This document shows, piece by piece, positions 6,675 through 15,599 of a DNA stretch of 64,000 nucleotides. The notes beneath the pieces are model-generated. The model searched no databases and had not been told where the DNA came from. It saw only the letters and a program-made list of their open reading frames with translations. The first letter of the stretch is position 1. The number at the start of each line of letters is the position of its first letter. Source of the DNA: Erysipelotrichaceae bacterium (lineage in GTDB: Bacteria; Bacillota_I; Bacilli_A; Erysipelotrichales; Erysipelotrichaceae); contig JAAZCQ010000016.1 in assembly GCA_012513225.1 (NCBI GenBank), positions 1 to 64,000 of the forward strand. Direction: 5' to 3'. Both the position numbers and the translations under genes were made by a program.

Positions 6675-7967
6675 ATGTGGTATAAAGAAAATGTTGTGTA
6701 TCAGATTTTCCCTTATGGATTTACAAATTCGTTATATAAAAACGATGGAATTTTACATCATAGATTGGAAAAAGTAAAAAATTGGAGTGAACATATCAAA
6801 AACCTTGGGTGTGATACAATTTATTTCTCTCCAATTTTTAAAAGTGAATTTCATGGTTATGATACTATTGATTATAGAAGTATTGACAATAGATTAGGTA
6901 CAAATCAAGACTTTAAAGAACTTGTAAGTTATTTACATGATAAAGATATAAAGGTTGTAATAGATGGAGTCTTTAATCATGTTGGAAGAGAATTTTGGGC
7001 ATTTCAAGATGTTTTAAAAAATAGAGAACAATCCATATATAAGCATTGGTTTTATATTGATTTTAATAATAAATACAATGGAGAGTTTTATTATGAAAAT
7101 TGGGAAGGGCACAATGAACTTGTTAAGTTGAACTTAAAAAATCAAGATGTTGTAAATTACTTACTTGATTCTGTTAAATTTTGGATTGATGAATTTAATA
7201 TTGATGGCATAAGATTGGATGTTGCTTATCTTCTTGATGAAAACTTTCTAAGACAGTTAAATAAATTTGTGAAATCTTCCAAAAATGATTTTTATTTAGT
7301 TGGAGAGTTTTTGCATGGAGACTTCAATAGAATTATGAATAATGAAATGCTTGATAGTCTTACAAATTATCAATTATATAAAGGGATTTGGTCTAGTCTA
7401 AATGATTTAAACTTATTTGAATTATGGCATAGTCTTGAAGAACAGTTTACAAGGCGTTATGTTGGTAGCTCATTATGGAATTTCTTAGATAATCATGATG
7501 TAAATAGAATTTCTAGTATTTTAAAGAACCCTGACCATTTAAAATTGGCTTATGGAATATTGTTTTCAATCCCGGGTGTGCCTTGTGTTTATTATGGTAG
7601 TGAATGGGGAGTTAAAGGTGAAAGAAGCAAATTTAGTGATAAAGAGCTTAGACCGTATTTTGAAAATTATATTGAAAATGATCTTTATCAATTTATTAGC
7701 AAACTTGCAAAAATTCATAAAGATGAAAAAGCTTTACTTTATGGAAATATATCAAAAAAGCTTCTTACAAATAAACAATTAATATTTGAAAGAAGCTATA
7801 AAGATGAGAAGATTATGATTGCAATAAATATAGATAATAAAGAGTATGTTGCACATTTTAATGCAGAAGCTGGAAGAGCTATGGATTTAATAACCAATAA
7901 ATCTCATGATTTTGGTGGTGGAAGTCGTTTAAAACCTAATAGTATCTCATATTGGAAAGTTTTTTAA
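6675..7967 (+). CDS. GH13 alpha-amylase-family glycosidase, cytoplasmic
   Basis: 430 aa, no signal peptide. The TIM-barrel motifs are all present. Region I is DGVFNHVG, region II is DGIRLDVA with nucleophile D182, region III is LVGEF with acid/base E211, and region IV is LDNHD with D275. It starts directly with VVYQIFPYGF, as in intracellular maltodextrin- or oligosaccharide-acting members. A short C-terminal beta domain follows the barrel. It hydrolyses or transfers alpha-glucosidic bonds; exact specificity cannot be read from sequence. GAAGAGG precedes the ATG. Confidence 0.85.
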   Translation: MWYKENVVYQIFPYGFTNSLYKNDGILHHRLEKVKNWSEHIKNLGCDTIYFSPIFKSEFHGYDTIDYRSIDNRLGTNQDFKELVSYLHDKDIKVVIDGVFNHVGREFWAFQDVLKNREQSIYKHWFYIDFNNKYNGEFYYENWEGHNELVKLNLKNQDVVNYLLDSVKFWIDEFNIDGIRLDVAYLLDENFLRQLNKFVKSSKNDFYLVGEFLHGDFNRIMNNEMLDSLTNYQLYKGIWSSLNDLNLFELWHSLEEQFTRRYVGSSLWNFLDNHDVNRISSILKNPDHLKLAYGILFSIPGVPCVYYGSEWGVKGERSKFSDKELRPYFENYIENDLYQFISKLAKIHKDEKALLYGNISKKLLTNKQLIFERSYKDEKIMIAINIDNKEYVAHFNAEAGRAMDLITNKSHDFGGGSRLKPNSISYWKVF

Positions 7968-7991
7968 AAAAGCTAGTTTATTAACTAGCTT
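7966..7991 (-). terminator. Terminator of the ferritin gene
   Basis: AAGCTAGTT at 7970-7978 pairs with AACTAGCTT at 7983-7991 over a 4-nt loop. Read leftward the stem is followed by a T-run. The right arm includes the ferritin stop codon. Confidence 0.7.
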
Positions 7992-8500
7992 AATACTAAA
8001 TCTGGAGCTGCATATACTCTTTGAGCTAATTCGTTATCTAGCATATAAAGAGCTTTTGAATCTTCAGCAAATAAATCCCAACGTCTAATTAAATCATCAG
8101 CGTTCTTTTCTTCTTCACCTTGTTCTTTTATAAACCAATCAAGGAATTGTGTAGTTCTATAATCTTTATTTTCTAATGCTGCTTCATATATTGTATGAAT
8201 TGAATCAGTAACAAATTTTTCGTGATTTAAGCCCTCAACCAGGATATCTCTTGACTTTTCAAAAGATTGAACTGGTTTTTCTATTGCTTCTAAATCTATA
8301 TTCAACCCATTATTTTGCATATATTCTAAGAACAATAAAGCATGATCTCTTTCTTCTTGAGCTTGAATCGTATACCAATTTGCAAATCCATTTAACCCTA
8401 AATCACCAAACCAATTTGCAAATCCAAGATATAAATAAGCAGAAAAAAATTCTTTGTTTATTTGGCTGTTTAATAACTTTTGTGTGTTTTCATTAATCAT
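7985..8500 (-). CDS. ftnA: Ferritin, bacterial FtnA type
   Basis: 171-aa four-helix iron-storage subunit that oxidises Fe(II) and packs ferric mineral in a 24-mer shell. The ferroxidase residues are all present with Escherichia coli FtnA numbering: E17, E50, H53, E94 and Q127. Third-site acids E49, E126, E129 and E130 are also there. No haem-binding Met is expected for this type. A TTG at 8554 in the same frame is really the -35 box. ATG 8500 follows GGAAG at good spacing. Intracellular iron storage and oxygen protection suit an anaerobe. Confidence 0.93.
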   Translation of the reverse strand: MINENTQKLLNSQINKEFFSAYLYLGFANWFGDLGLNGFANWYTIQAQEERDHALLFLEYMQNNGLNIDLEAIEKPVQSFEKSRDILVEGLNHEKFVTDSIHTIYEAALENKDYRTTQFLDWFIKEQGEEEKNADDLIRRWDLFAEDSKALYMLDNELAQRVYAAPDLVLS

Positions 8501-8526
8501 ATTTTCACTTCCTTTTCCTAAATATA

Positions 8527-8554
8527 AGTATAATATTTCAATGTTTATTATCAA
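8527..8554 (-). promoter_or_regulatory. Ferritin promoter
   Basis: On the minus strand TTGATA (8554-8549) and TATACT (8532-8527) are separated by 16 bp. The leader to ATG 8500 would be about 20 nt. Confidence 0.6.
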
Positions 8555-8670
8555 GTAATATGACTTAAATATTTTCAGTAAATTCTATTGTTATTATTTA
8601 AATTTTATTAGTTTAATTGAATACTAAAATATATAAGTATAGAATTAAAGAGTTGAAAGGAAGGAACAAA

Positions 8671-9984
8671 ATGAAAGCAATTAGTTTATTAGATTTACAA
8701 AAAATGGAAGAAGCTTATCAAATAGATGAAAAAGCAAAAGTAGTTAGAAGAGCATTATATAAAAATAGTATTGAAACTATTTCTAGAGTTATGGAAGCAG
8801 ATGTAGAAACTGTAGATATATTTTCAATTGACATAGATACAATGCCAGTTACTGAACAATTAAGATCAGGAAGGTGTTGGATTTTTGCGGCATGTAATGT
8901 AATGAGAGAAGCTTTAGGGAAAAAATATAACATAAAGGAAATTGAATTATCTCAAAATTATCTTGCGTTTTATGATAAGTTAGAAAAAATCAATTTATTT
9001 TTAGAATTATGTATAAAAGAAAAAGATAATGATTTAGGAAGTGAAACACTAAGATATGTATTAGAAATGGGAATAGGTGATGGTGGCCAATGGAATATGT
9101 TGGCATCTTTAGTGAAAAAATATGGTATTGTCACAAAAAATGCTATGGGAGAAACATATCAATCTAGCAGTACACATACTATGACTTCACTTATTAACCA
9201 AAGACTAAGAAAATTTGCGGCATATACTAAGAGAAATACATTAGAGGATATTAAGTTAGAAAAAGAAAATGTATTAAATGAGTGTTATAGAATGTTGTGT
9301 AATTGTTTTGGAGTACCTCCAAAAAGTTTTGACTTTGAATATAAAGATAAAGATAATAATTATCATGTGACAAGAAACATTAAACCAATTGATTTTTATA
9401 AAGAATTCTTAGATTATAATTTAGATGATTATATCGGCATTATTCATGGTCCAACAAGTGATAAACCTTTCCATGAAATGTACACTGTAAAATATCTTGG
9501 AAATGTGGTCGATGGAGATCCTATTAGTTTTTTAAACCTACCTATTAATGAGTTTAAAGAATTAATTATTAAACAAATGAAAGATAACCAAATTGTTTGG
9601 TTTGGTTGTGATTGTTCAAATTTAGGTGATAGAAATCTTGGTATTTGGGATGATAATCAATTTGATTACAATCATACATTTGATATTGATTTTGATATGA
9701 GTAAAGAAGATATGCTAGATACTCGAAATAGTGCAATGAATCATGCAATGTGCTTTACAGGAGTAAACTTAGTAGATGATATACCAAATAGATATAAAAT
9801 AGAAAATAGTTGGGGAGATAAAATTGCTAGAAAAGGCTATTTTGTATGTAGTGACTCTTGGTTTGATAAATATGTTTATCAAGCAGTAGTTAATAAGAAA
9901 TATTTAAATGAAAAACAACTAGCTTGTTTAGATAAAAAACCAATTGAACTATTACCATGGGATCCATTTGGAACACTAGCTTAA
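8671..9984 (+). CDS. pepC: Aminopeptidase C (bleomycin hydrolase family, C1B)
   Basis: 437-aa cytosolic cysteine aminopeptidase, normally a hexamer with inward-facing active sites that trims peptides. Catalytic Cys69 lies in RSGRCWIFAACN, His358 in NHAMCFTGV and Asn379 in IENSWG. The C-terminus ends DPFGTLA, matching the family's substrate-gating tail. The frame extends upstream to 8617, but ATG 8671 has AAAGGAAGG at the right spacing and gives the normal N-terminus. A terminator follows at once, so it is probably transcribed alone. Confidence 0.93.
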   Translation: MKAISLLDLQKMEEAYQIDEKAKVVRRALYKNSIETISRVMEADVETVDIFSIDIDTMPVTEQLRSGRCWIFAACNVMREALGKKYNIKEIELSQNYLAFYDKLEKINLFLELCIKEKDNDLGSETLRYVLEMGIGDGGQWNMLASLVKKYGIVTKNAMGETYQSSSTHTMTSLINQRLRKFAAYTKRNTLEDIKLEKENVLNECYRMLCNCFGVPPKSFDFEYKDKDNNYHVTRNIKPIDFYKEFLDYNLDDYIGIIHGPTSDKPFHEMYTVKYLGNVVDGDPISFLNLPINEFKELIIKQMKDNQIVWFGCDCSNLGDRNLGIWDDNQFDYNHTFDIDFDMSKEDMLDTRNSAMNHAMCFTGVNLVDDIPNRYKIENSWGDKIARKGYFVCSDSWFDKYVYQAVVNKKYLNEKQLACLDKKPIELLPWDPFGTLA

Positions 9985-9988
9985 TAAT

Positions 9989-10016
9989 AAAGGTGCTTGT
10001 ATATATGCACCTTTTT
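9989..10016 (+). terminator. Intrinsic terminator after pepC
   Basis: AAAGGTGC at 9989-9996 pairs with GCACCTTT at 10007-10014, loop 10 nt, followed by T residues. Confidence 0.8.
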
Positions 10017-10061
10017 ATATTTATGTGATAAAATTAATAGTAGAAATTAAATAGAGGTTAT

Positions 10062-11369
10062 ATGAAAATTGGAATAATTTCACTTGGATGTAGTAAAAAT
10101 TTAGTTGATACTGAAAACTTACTAGGACTTTTAATAAGTAATGATCAAGAAATAGTTACTGATTATAATGATGCAGAAGCAATAATTATCAATACTTGTG
10201 GTTTTATAGAGCCTGCAAAGGTTGAAGCTATTAATACTATTTTAGAAATGAGTTATTATAAAAAAGATAAATGTAAATATTTAATTGTAATGGGATGTTT
10301 AGCTCAAAGATATCAAAAAGAGCTTACAGAAGAAATGCCTGAAGTTGATAGGTTTATAGGATTATATGAATATAACAATCTAGGGACTATTTTAACTGAT
10401 ATTTTAAAAGTGAAAATTAGTAATACCTATGGTAAAAATACTAGGGTTTTATCAGGAAAACCTTGGATGGCATATTTAAGAATTGCTGATGGTTGTGATA
10501 ATAGATGTTCATATTGTGCTATACCATTAATAAGAGGTAAATATGTTTCTACTCCATTAGAAGATTTAATAAAAGAGGCTAAACAATTAGCCAAGAATGG
10601 AGTGAAAGAATTAAACATAATTGCACAAGATACAACTAGATATGGTTTAGATTTATATAATGAAAGGAAACTTTTAGAATTACTTCAAGAATTAAATCAA
10701 ATTGAAGAATTACATTGGATTAGAGTTTTATATATGTATCCTGATGAAATTGATGATTCTTTAATCGAAGGAATGTCAAAACTAGATAAAGTTTTACCTT
10801 ATTTTGATATACCTGTACAATATGGAAATGATAAATTATTACAATTAATGAATAGAAGAGGTAATGTAAATAGTATAGTAAATATTACCACTAAAATTAG
10901 AGAAACATTTATTAATTCTGTTTTAAGGACTACAATAATAGTAGGGTTTCCAAATGAAACAGAAAATGATTTTAAAGAAACTCTTGAATTTATAGAAAGA
11001 GTAAAATGGGATAAGTTAGGTGCGTTTATTTATTCTAAAGAAGAAGATACATTAGCTTATGATATGGATAATGAAGTAGAGGACTATTTAAAAGTAGATA
11101 GGCTAAATAGACTAATGGATTTACAAGAAAGCATTTCTAAAGAAAAAAATAAATTATATATAAATAATACTCTAGAAGTTTTGGTTGAAAGCTATGATGC
11201 ACTAACTCAAAGTTATAGAGGAAGAAGTTTTTTAAACGCACCAGATGGTATAGATGGAGAAGTTTGGATTTATACAAGTGAATCATTAAAATTTGGTGAA
11301 TTTGTTCAGGTGAAAATTACTAAAGTAAAAAATCATGACTTATTAGGTGAGTATAGAGGGAGAATATAA
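10062..11369 (+). CDS. rimO: Ribosomal protein S12 methylthiotransferase RimO
   Basis: 435 aa. RimO uses two [4Fe-4S] clusters and SAM to put a methylthio group on an aspartate of ribosomal protein S12. The N-terminal domain holds three cysteines (SLGCSKN, INTCGF, MGCLAQ). The radical SAM motif is C145-x3-C149-x2-C152 in DGCDNRCSYCAIP. The C-terminus is a TRAM domain. The DGCDNRCSYCAIP context and overall length separate it from MiaB. It heads a tight run with the ROK kinase, M29 peptidase and DUF2779 gene. Confidence 0.93.
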   Translation: MKIGIISLGCSKNLVDTENLLGLLISNDQEIVTDYNDAEAIIINTCGFIEPAKVEAINTILEMSYYKKDKCKYLIVMGCLAQRYQKELTEEMPEVDRFIGLYEYNNLGTILTDILKVKISNTYGKNTRVLSGKPWMAYLRIADGCDNRCSYCAIPLIRGKYVSTPLEDLIKEAKQLAKNGVKELNIIAQDTTRYGLDLYNERKLLELLQELNQIEELHWIRVLYMYPDEIDDSLIEGMSKLDKVLPYFDIPVQYGNDKLLQLMNRRGNVNSIVNITTKIRETFINSVLRTTIIVGFPNETENDFKETLEFIERVKWDKLGAFIYSKEEDTLAYDMDNEVEDYLKVDRLNRLMDLQESISKEKNKLYINNTLEVLVESYDALTQSYRGRSFLNAPDGIDGEVWIYTSESLKFGEFVQVKITKVKNHDLLGEYRGRI

Positions 11370-11370
11370 T

Positions 11371-12273
11371 ATGAAAACTTACATTGGTATTGATTTAGGA
11401 GGAACAAACGTTAGAGTCGCAAAGGTAACTAGTGATGGTATTGTACTTGCACAAGAAAAAGCACCTTCTTATGGATTAGAAGGTCCAGAAAAAGTAATGA
11501 AAAATATCAAAAAACTAGTTAAAAAAATACCTAATTATCAAGAGTGCTTGGGAATTGGAATAGGAGTTCCAGGCCCATGTGATACGGTAAATGGAAAAAT
11601 GGTAATGTCTACAAATTTAAAGGATTTTGCTAATTATCCTTTAGCTGCAGAATTGACTGAAGAATTTAAAATTCCAACTTATATTGATAATGATGCAAAT
11701 GTTGCTGGTCTTGCAGAGGCTTTAGTAGGTGCAGGAAAAGGCTTACCTGTTGTTTATTATGTTACAATATCAACTGGTATAGGTGGAGCACTTATCGCAA
11801 ATGGTCAAGTTGTTTCTGGTCATAATGGCTTTGCTGGAGAAATTGCAAATCTTATAGTAGATAAAAATGGTGAAAAACTTAATCATTTAAACGCAGGAGC
11901 AGTTGAAAATGAAGCAAGTGGAACCGCAATTGTAAGAAAAGCAAAAAATGTAATTAAAGACCATGAAATAAAACATGCAGGAAATGTATTTGAACTAGCA
12001 GAACAAGGAAATGAAGATGCTAAAGCTATAGTTGAAAAAGTAATTGATGACTTGGCACTTATGTTTTCTATGATTGCTCATGTTTCAGATCCTTGGATGT
12101 TTATATTAGGTGGTGGATTAATGAAATCTAAAGAAAAATTTTTACCTCAAGTGGAAGAAAGATTTAAAGAATTAGTTCATGTGCCTATGAGAAATACATT
12201 ATTTGTAGATGCAAAATTAGAAGAACCAGGTGTGATTGGTGCAGCAATGTTACCTGTATCTAAAGGAGTGTAA
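11371..12273 (+). CDS. glcK: ROK-family glucokinase without the usual zinc motif
   Basis: 300 aa. Phosphate-binding GIDLGGTNVRVAKV opens the protein, the catalytic Asp is in YIDNDANVAGLAE, and the ROK helix is GHNGFAGEIANL. ROK glucokinases phosphorylate glucose to glucose-6-phosphate. Most carry a zinc site CxCGxxGCxE right after the ROK helix. Here that stretch reads LNHLNAGAVENEASG, with no cysteine. Related Firmicute ROK kinases can lack the cysteines, so activity is still likely. It begins one base after rimO's stop codon behind AGAGGGAG. Confidence 0.82.
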   Translation: MKTYIGIDLGGTNVRVAKVTSDGIVLAQEKAPSYGLEGPEKVMKNIKKLVKKIPNYQECLGIGIGVPGPCDTVNGKMVMSTNLKDFANYPLAAELTEEFKIPTYIDNDANVAGLAEALVGAGKGLPVVYYVTISTGIGGALIANGQVVSGHNGFAGEIANLIVDKNGEKLNHLNAGAVENEASGTAIVRKAKNVIKDHEIKHAGNVFELAEQGNEDAKAIVEKVIDDLALMFSMIAHVSDPWMFILGGGLMKSKEKFLPQVEERFKELVHVPMRNTLFVDAKLEEPGVIGAAMLPVSKGV

Positions 12274-12276
12274 TAA

Positions 12277-13515
12277 ATGGAAATAAATGAAACAATACTA
12301 AGAAAGTACGCAAAGCTTGCAGTGAAAACTGGAGCAAACGTACAAAAAGATCAATATGTTGTAGTAAATTCAAATGTTGATCATGCAGATTTTACTAGGC
12401 TAGTAGTAGAAGAGGCTTATAAAGCTGGTGCTAGTCAAGTTGAAGTTAGATATAGTGATGATATGCTAACAAAACTTGCTTATGAAAATGTTGAAACAGA
12501 ATTATTAAAAGAGGTACCTAGTTGGTCAATTGATAGATATAAGAATGCTATCGATAAAAATTGCTGCTTTATACATATTAGAAGCACAGTACCTGATTTA
12601 CTAAGCCATATAGATTCAAAAAAACTTCAAGAAGTTACTCTTGAATCAAGCAAGGCAATGAAGCCTTATCGTTACTATACTATGGCAAATCATGGTCAAT
12701 GGACTATAGTTGCAGTTCCTAATCCTGTTTGGGCTAAAAAAATATTCCCTGATCTAGATGAGAAAGATGGAATGCAAGCTCTTTGGGAAGCAATTTTAAA
12801 AACTGTTCATGTAGATGAAGATAATGATCCTGTAGAAATATGGGCAAATCATAATAAAAACTTGAAACATTATTATGAAAAAATGAATGAATATAATTTT
12901 AAAGCATTACATTTTACTAATAATTTAGGTACTGATTTAATGCTTGAATTAGTAGAAAATCATATTTGGAGAGGTGGTCAAGACTTCACATTAAAAAATG
13001 TACCATTTAATCCTAATATGCCTACAGAAGAAGTATTTAGTATGCCTAAAAGAGATGGGGTAAATGGTATAGTTTATGCAACTAAACCATTAAACTATCA
13101 AGGAAAGCTAATAGATAAATTTTGGGTTAAATTTAAAAATGGTAAGGTTACAGAATATAAGGCACAAGAAAATGAAGATGCATTAAGAAATCTTCTTGAA
13201 TTAGATGAAGGATCAAGCAGACTTGGAGAAGTAGCACTTATTTCTTTTGATACTCCTATTTCTCAATCAAATATTTTATTTTATGATACTTTATTTGATG
13301 AAAATGCTTCATGTCATTTAGCTCTTGGTGCTGCATACCCAACTAACTTAAAGGGTGGAGAAAATATGAGTGAAGAAGAGCTAATTAAAAATGGTTCTAA
13401 TCAATCAATGACGCATAATGATTTTATGTTTGGAAGTGCTGATATGAATATTAAAGGTATAAAATTTGATGGTAGTGAAGTAGTATTATTTGAAAACGGT
13501 AATTTTGTAATTTAG
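12277..13515 (+). CDS. ampS: Aminopeptidase of family M29 (AmpS/PepS)
   Basis: 412 aa. M29 enzymes are dinuclear-metal exopeptidases in the cytosol. Visible metal-ligand regions are LGEVALIS, SCHLALGAAYP, and the pair SMTHNDFMFGSADMNI (His and Asp). The N-terminus, KYAKLAVKTGANVQKDQYVVV, is standard for the family. It lies three bases after glcK and 13 before the DUF2779 gene, clearly co-transcribed. With pepC it points to active peptide use. Confidence 0.9.
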   Translation: MEINETILRKYAKLAVKTGANVQKDQYVVVNSNVDHADFTRLVVEEAYKAGASQVEVRYSDDMLTKLAYENVETELLKEVPSWSIDRYKNAIDKNCCFIHIRSTVPDLLSHIDSKKLQEVTLESSKAMKPYRYYTMANHGQWTIVAVPNPVWAKKIFPDLDEKDGMQALWEAILKTVHVDEDNDPVEIWANHNKNLKHYYEKMNEYNFKALHFTNNLGTDLMLELVENHIWRGGQDFTLKNVPFNPNMPTEEVFSMPKRDGVNGIVYATKPLNYQGKLIDKFWVKFKNGKVTEYKAQENEDALRNLLELDEGSSRLGEVALISFDTPISQSNILFYDTLFDENASCHLALGAAYPTNLKGGENMSEEELIKNGSNQSMTHNDFMFGSADMNIKGIKFDGSEVVLFENGNFVI

Positions 13516-13528
13516 TAAGGGGATATAG

Positions 13529-14992
13529 ATGTACCATATAAGTGACTTGAAAAAATATATTAGGTGCCCTAGATTATTTCAATTAAGTTTTAATGAAGAA
13601 GGTACATCTTTTAATCCTTATGTAAGACTTGATCAAGAAGTAACTGAATTAGCAAGGATTAAGTTAAATGCTAATAATTATTTTTTAGGAATAGTAAATG
13701 ATGAACCAGAAAAAGCTTTAAATGCTATGGATAATTATGAATGGATAATTAAAGGTAGGTTTGAGTATAAAAATTTAAGAGTTAAGGTTCCTTTTTTGCA
13801 TAAGAATGAAGATGGTTGGGATTTATATTTTCTTTTTATTGGTAATTATCCTCATGATGATGATATTTTATTCTATACTTCGACGCTTTGGGTTTTAATA
13901 AACAATAATATTAAAATTAAAGATATTAGTATCATTCATTTAAATAGTAAATATGTTAGGGAAGACAAACTTGATATTGATCAATTGTTTGTGATTTCAA
14001 AAAACTTTTATAATGCAAAAAATAATGAATCAAATAATATAAAACAACTTATTTTCAAAAAAATGAAAGATTATAGTGATACTTTAAACAAAATGGATAT
14101 TGCACTTAATTCAAAAATATATCCCAGTAAAAAAGTTAAGGCATGCACAAGATTTGGAAAATGTAAATATTATGATACATGTTTTGTTGAAGAATTAGAT
14201 ATGGAAGATAATTCTATATTAACATTAGTTTCTAGTCAGTATAAAAATGAGATGTATCAAGAAGGGATTAAATACTTAAAAGATGTTGATCTAGAGAGAT
14301 TAGAAGGCTCTAGAAAACAATTTGCTCAAATTATGGCAGATATTAATGGTGGTTTATTTTTTGATAAACTAGCACTTAAAACTTGGTTATATAAGCTAAA
14401 ATATCCATTATCATTTTTAGATTTTGAATGGGAAACATATGCAATTCCTCCATATCAAGGAATGAAAACCTATGATGTATTACCATTTCAATATTCTCTT
14501 CATATTTTAGAAGATGAAAAAATAATACATAAAGAGTTTATTGGAGAAAATGATACAAGATTAAACTTATTAAAAAGTTTATTAAATGATATTCCCAAAA
14601 CTGGAAGTATTATTGCTTATAATGGTGAAGCAGCTGAAAAAATAAGAATAAAAGAACTAGCAAAAATGTTTCCTGAATATTCAAAACCATTAATGAAAAT
14701 TTACTCTAGAATAGTTGATTTACAATTACCATTTGATTTAGGAATTGTATATGACACAAGAATGAAAGGTCATTATTCATTAAAAATGATTATGAGTCTT
14801 CTAAATGATGTTGGATATAGTGAATTAGAAATTTCTCAAGGAATGGATGCTGTATTTAATTGGAGAAGTTTAGATAAACTTGAAAGTAAAGAAGAAAAAG
14901 AAATTGTAATTGAAAATTTAAAATCGTATTGTGCTATGGATACATATGCAATGATAGTAGTTTACAGATGGTTAAAAAAATTAGCGGAATAA
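13529..14992 (+). CDS. DUF2779 protein: Cas4-like N-terminus plus exonuclease-like C-terminus
   Basis: 487 aa. The N-terminus (HISDLKKYIRCPRLFQL) and the cysteines in KACTRFGKCKYYDTC resemble the Fe-S/PD-(D/E)XK arrangement of Cas4-type nucleases. The C-terminal half carries FLDFEWETYAIPP, IIAYNGEAAEKIR and SYCAMDTYAMIVV. Those three acidic motifs are spaced as in RNase H-fold/DEDD 3'-5' exonucleases. It matches DUF2779 architecture, with no proven function that I know. I infer a nucleic-acid nuclease. AGGGG precedes ATG. There is no CRISPR array nearby. Confidence 0.75.
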   Translation: MYHISDLKKYIRCPRLFQLSFNEEGTSFNPYVRLDQEVTELARIKLNANNYFLGIVNDEPEKALNAMDNYEWIIKGRFEYKNLRVKVPFLHKNEDGWDLYFLFIGNYPHDDDILFYTSTLWVLINNNIKIKDISIIHLNSKYVREDKLDIDQLFVISKNFYNAKNNESNNIKQLIFKKMKDYSDTLNKMDIALNSKIYPSKKVKACTRFGKCKYYDTCFVEELDMEDNSILTLVSSQYKNEMYQEGIKYLKDVDLERLEGSRKQFAQIMADINGGLFFDKLALKTWLYKLKYPLSFLDFEWETYAIPPYQGMKTYDVLPFQYSLHILEDEKIIHKEFIGENDTRLNLLKSLLNDIPKTGSIIAYNGEAAEKIRIKELAKMFPEYSKPLMKIYSRIVDLQLPFDLGIVYDTRMKGHYSLKMIMSLLNDVGYSELEISQGMDAVFNWRSLDKLESKEEKEIVIENLKSYCAMDTYAMIVVYRWLKKLAE

Positions 14993-15048
14993 TTCAACTT
15001 AATATAATTTAATAAATACAGTATAATTTAAATACAGGAGGAAGTATT

Positions 15049-15576
15049 ATGAGATTTGAAATAATTGGTAAGAATATTGATGTTACTGAAGCAATGAAGT
15101 TAAAAATCGAAAAGAAATTATCTTTTTTGGAAAAGTATTTATTAATTGATTCAGACACAATGGCAAGAGTTGTTTGTAGAGTATACCCTAATACTCAAAA
15201 GGTAGAAATTACAATTCCAACAAAAGTAGGCCAATTAAGAGCTGAAGTTGAACATGATGATTTCTATGCTGCTTTGGATTTAGCAATAGATAAGTTAGAA
15301 GATCAAATTAGAAGACAAAAAACAAGGCTATCTAGAAAGCATAGAGATAAATTAGCTAGAGCTTTTATTGAAGAAGATCAAACACTGTTAAAAAAGGGAG
15401 ATGTTCCAGTTAAAACTAAAACAATCAACCCTGAAGAAATGGATGTTGAAGAAGCAATTATGAGAATGGAAATGTTAGGTCATAGTTTCTTTATATATAA
15501 TGATATCGAAACAGAAACCATAGCAGTTGTATATAGAAGAAACGATGGGAAATATGGATTAATTGAAACAGAATAG
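15049..15576 (+). CDS. hpf: Ribosome hibernation promoting factor, long form
   Basis: 175 aa. The N-terminal HPF/RaiA domain (residues 1-100, MRFEIIGKNIDVTEAMK) blocks the decoding centre. The C-terminal domain (about 115-175, VEEAIMRMEMLGHSFFIYND) dimerises 70S particles into 100S. This two-domain layout is typical of Firmicutes. AGGAGG lies just upstream, and two TATAAT boxes (15003-15008 and 15022-15027) could be its promoter. A terminator begins in its stop codon. Confidence 0.95.
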   Translation: MRFEIIGKNIDVTEAMKLKIEKKLSFLEKYLLIDSDTMARVVCRVYPNTQKVEITIPTKVGQLRAEVEHDDFYAALDLAIDKLEDQIRRQKTRLSRKHRDKLARAFIEEDQTLLKKGDVPVKTKTINPEEMDVEEAIMRMEMLGHSFFIYNDIETETIAVVYRRNDGKYGLIETE

Positions 15577-15599
15577 ACGCCTTAGGCGTCTATTTTTTT
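15574..15599 (+). terminator. Terminator overlapping the hpf stop codon
   Basis: TAGACGCC at 15574-15581 pairs with GGCGTCTA at 15585-15592 with a 3-nt loop, then seven T residues. The stem starts with the stop codon itself. Confidence 0.85.

Noticed and set aside
8501-8554. N-terminal extension of ferritin from TTG 8554
   Set aside because: That TTG is the first half of the -35 box, the added residues are not ferritin-like, and ATG 8500 has a good ribosome site.
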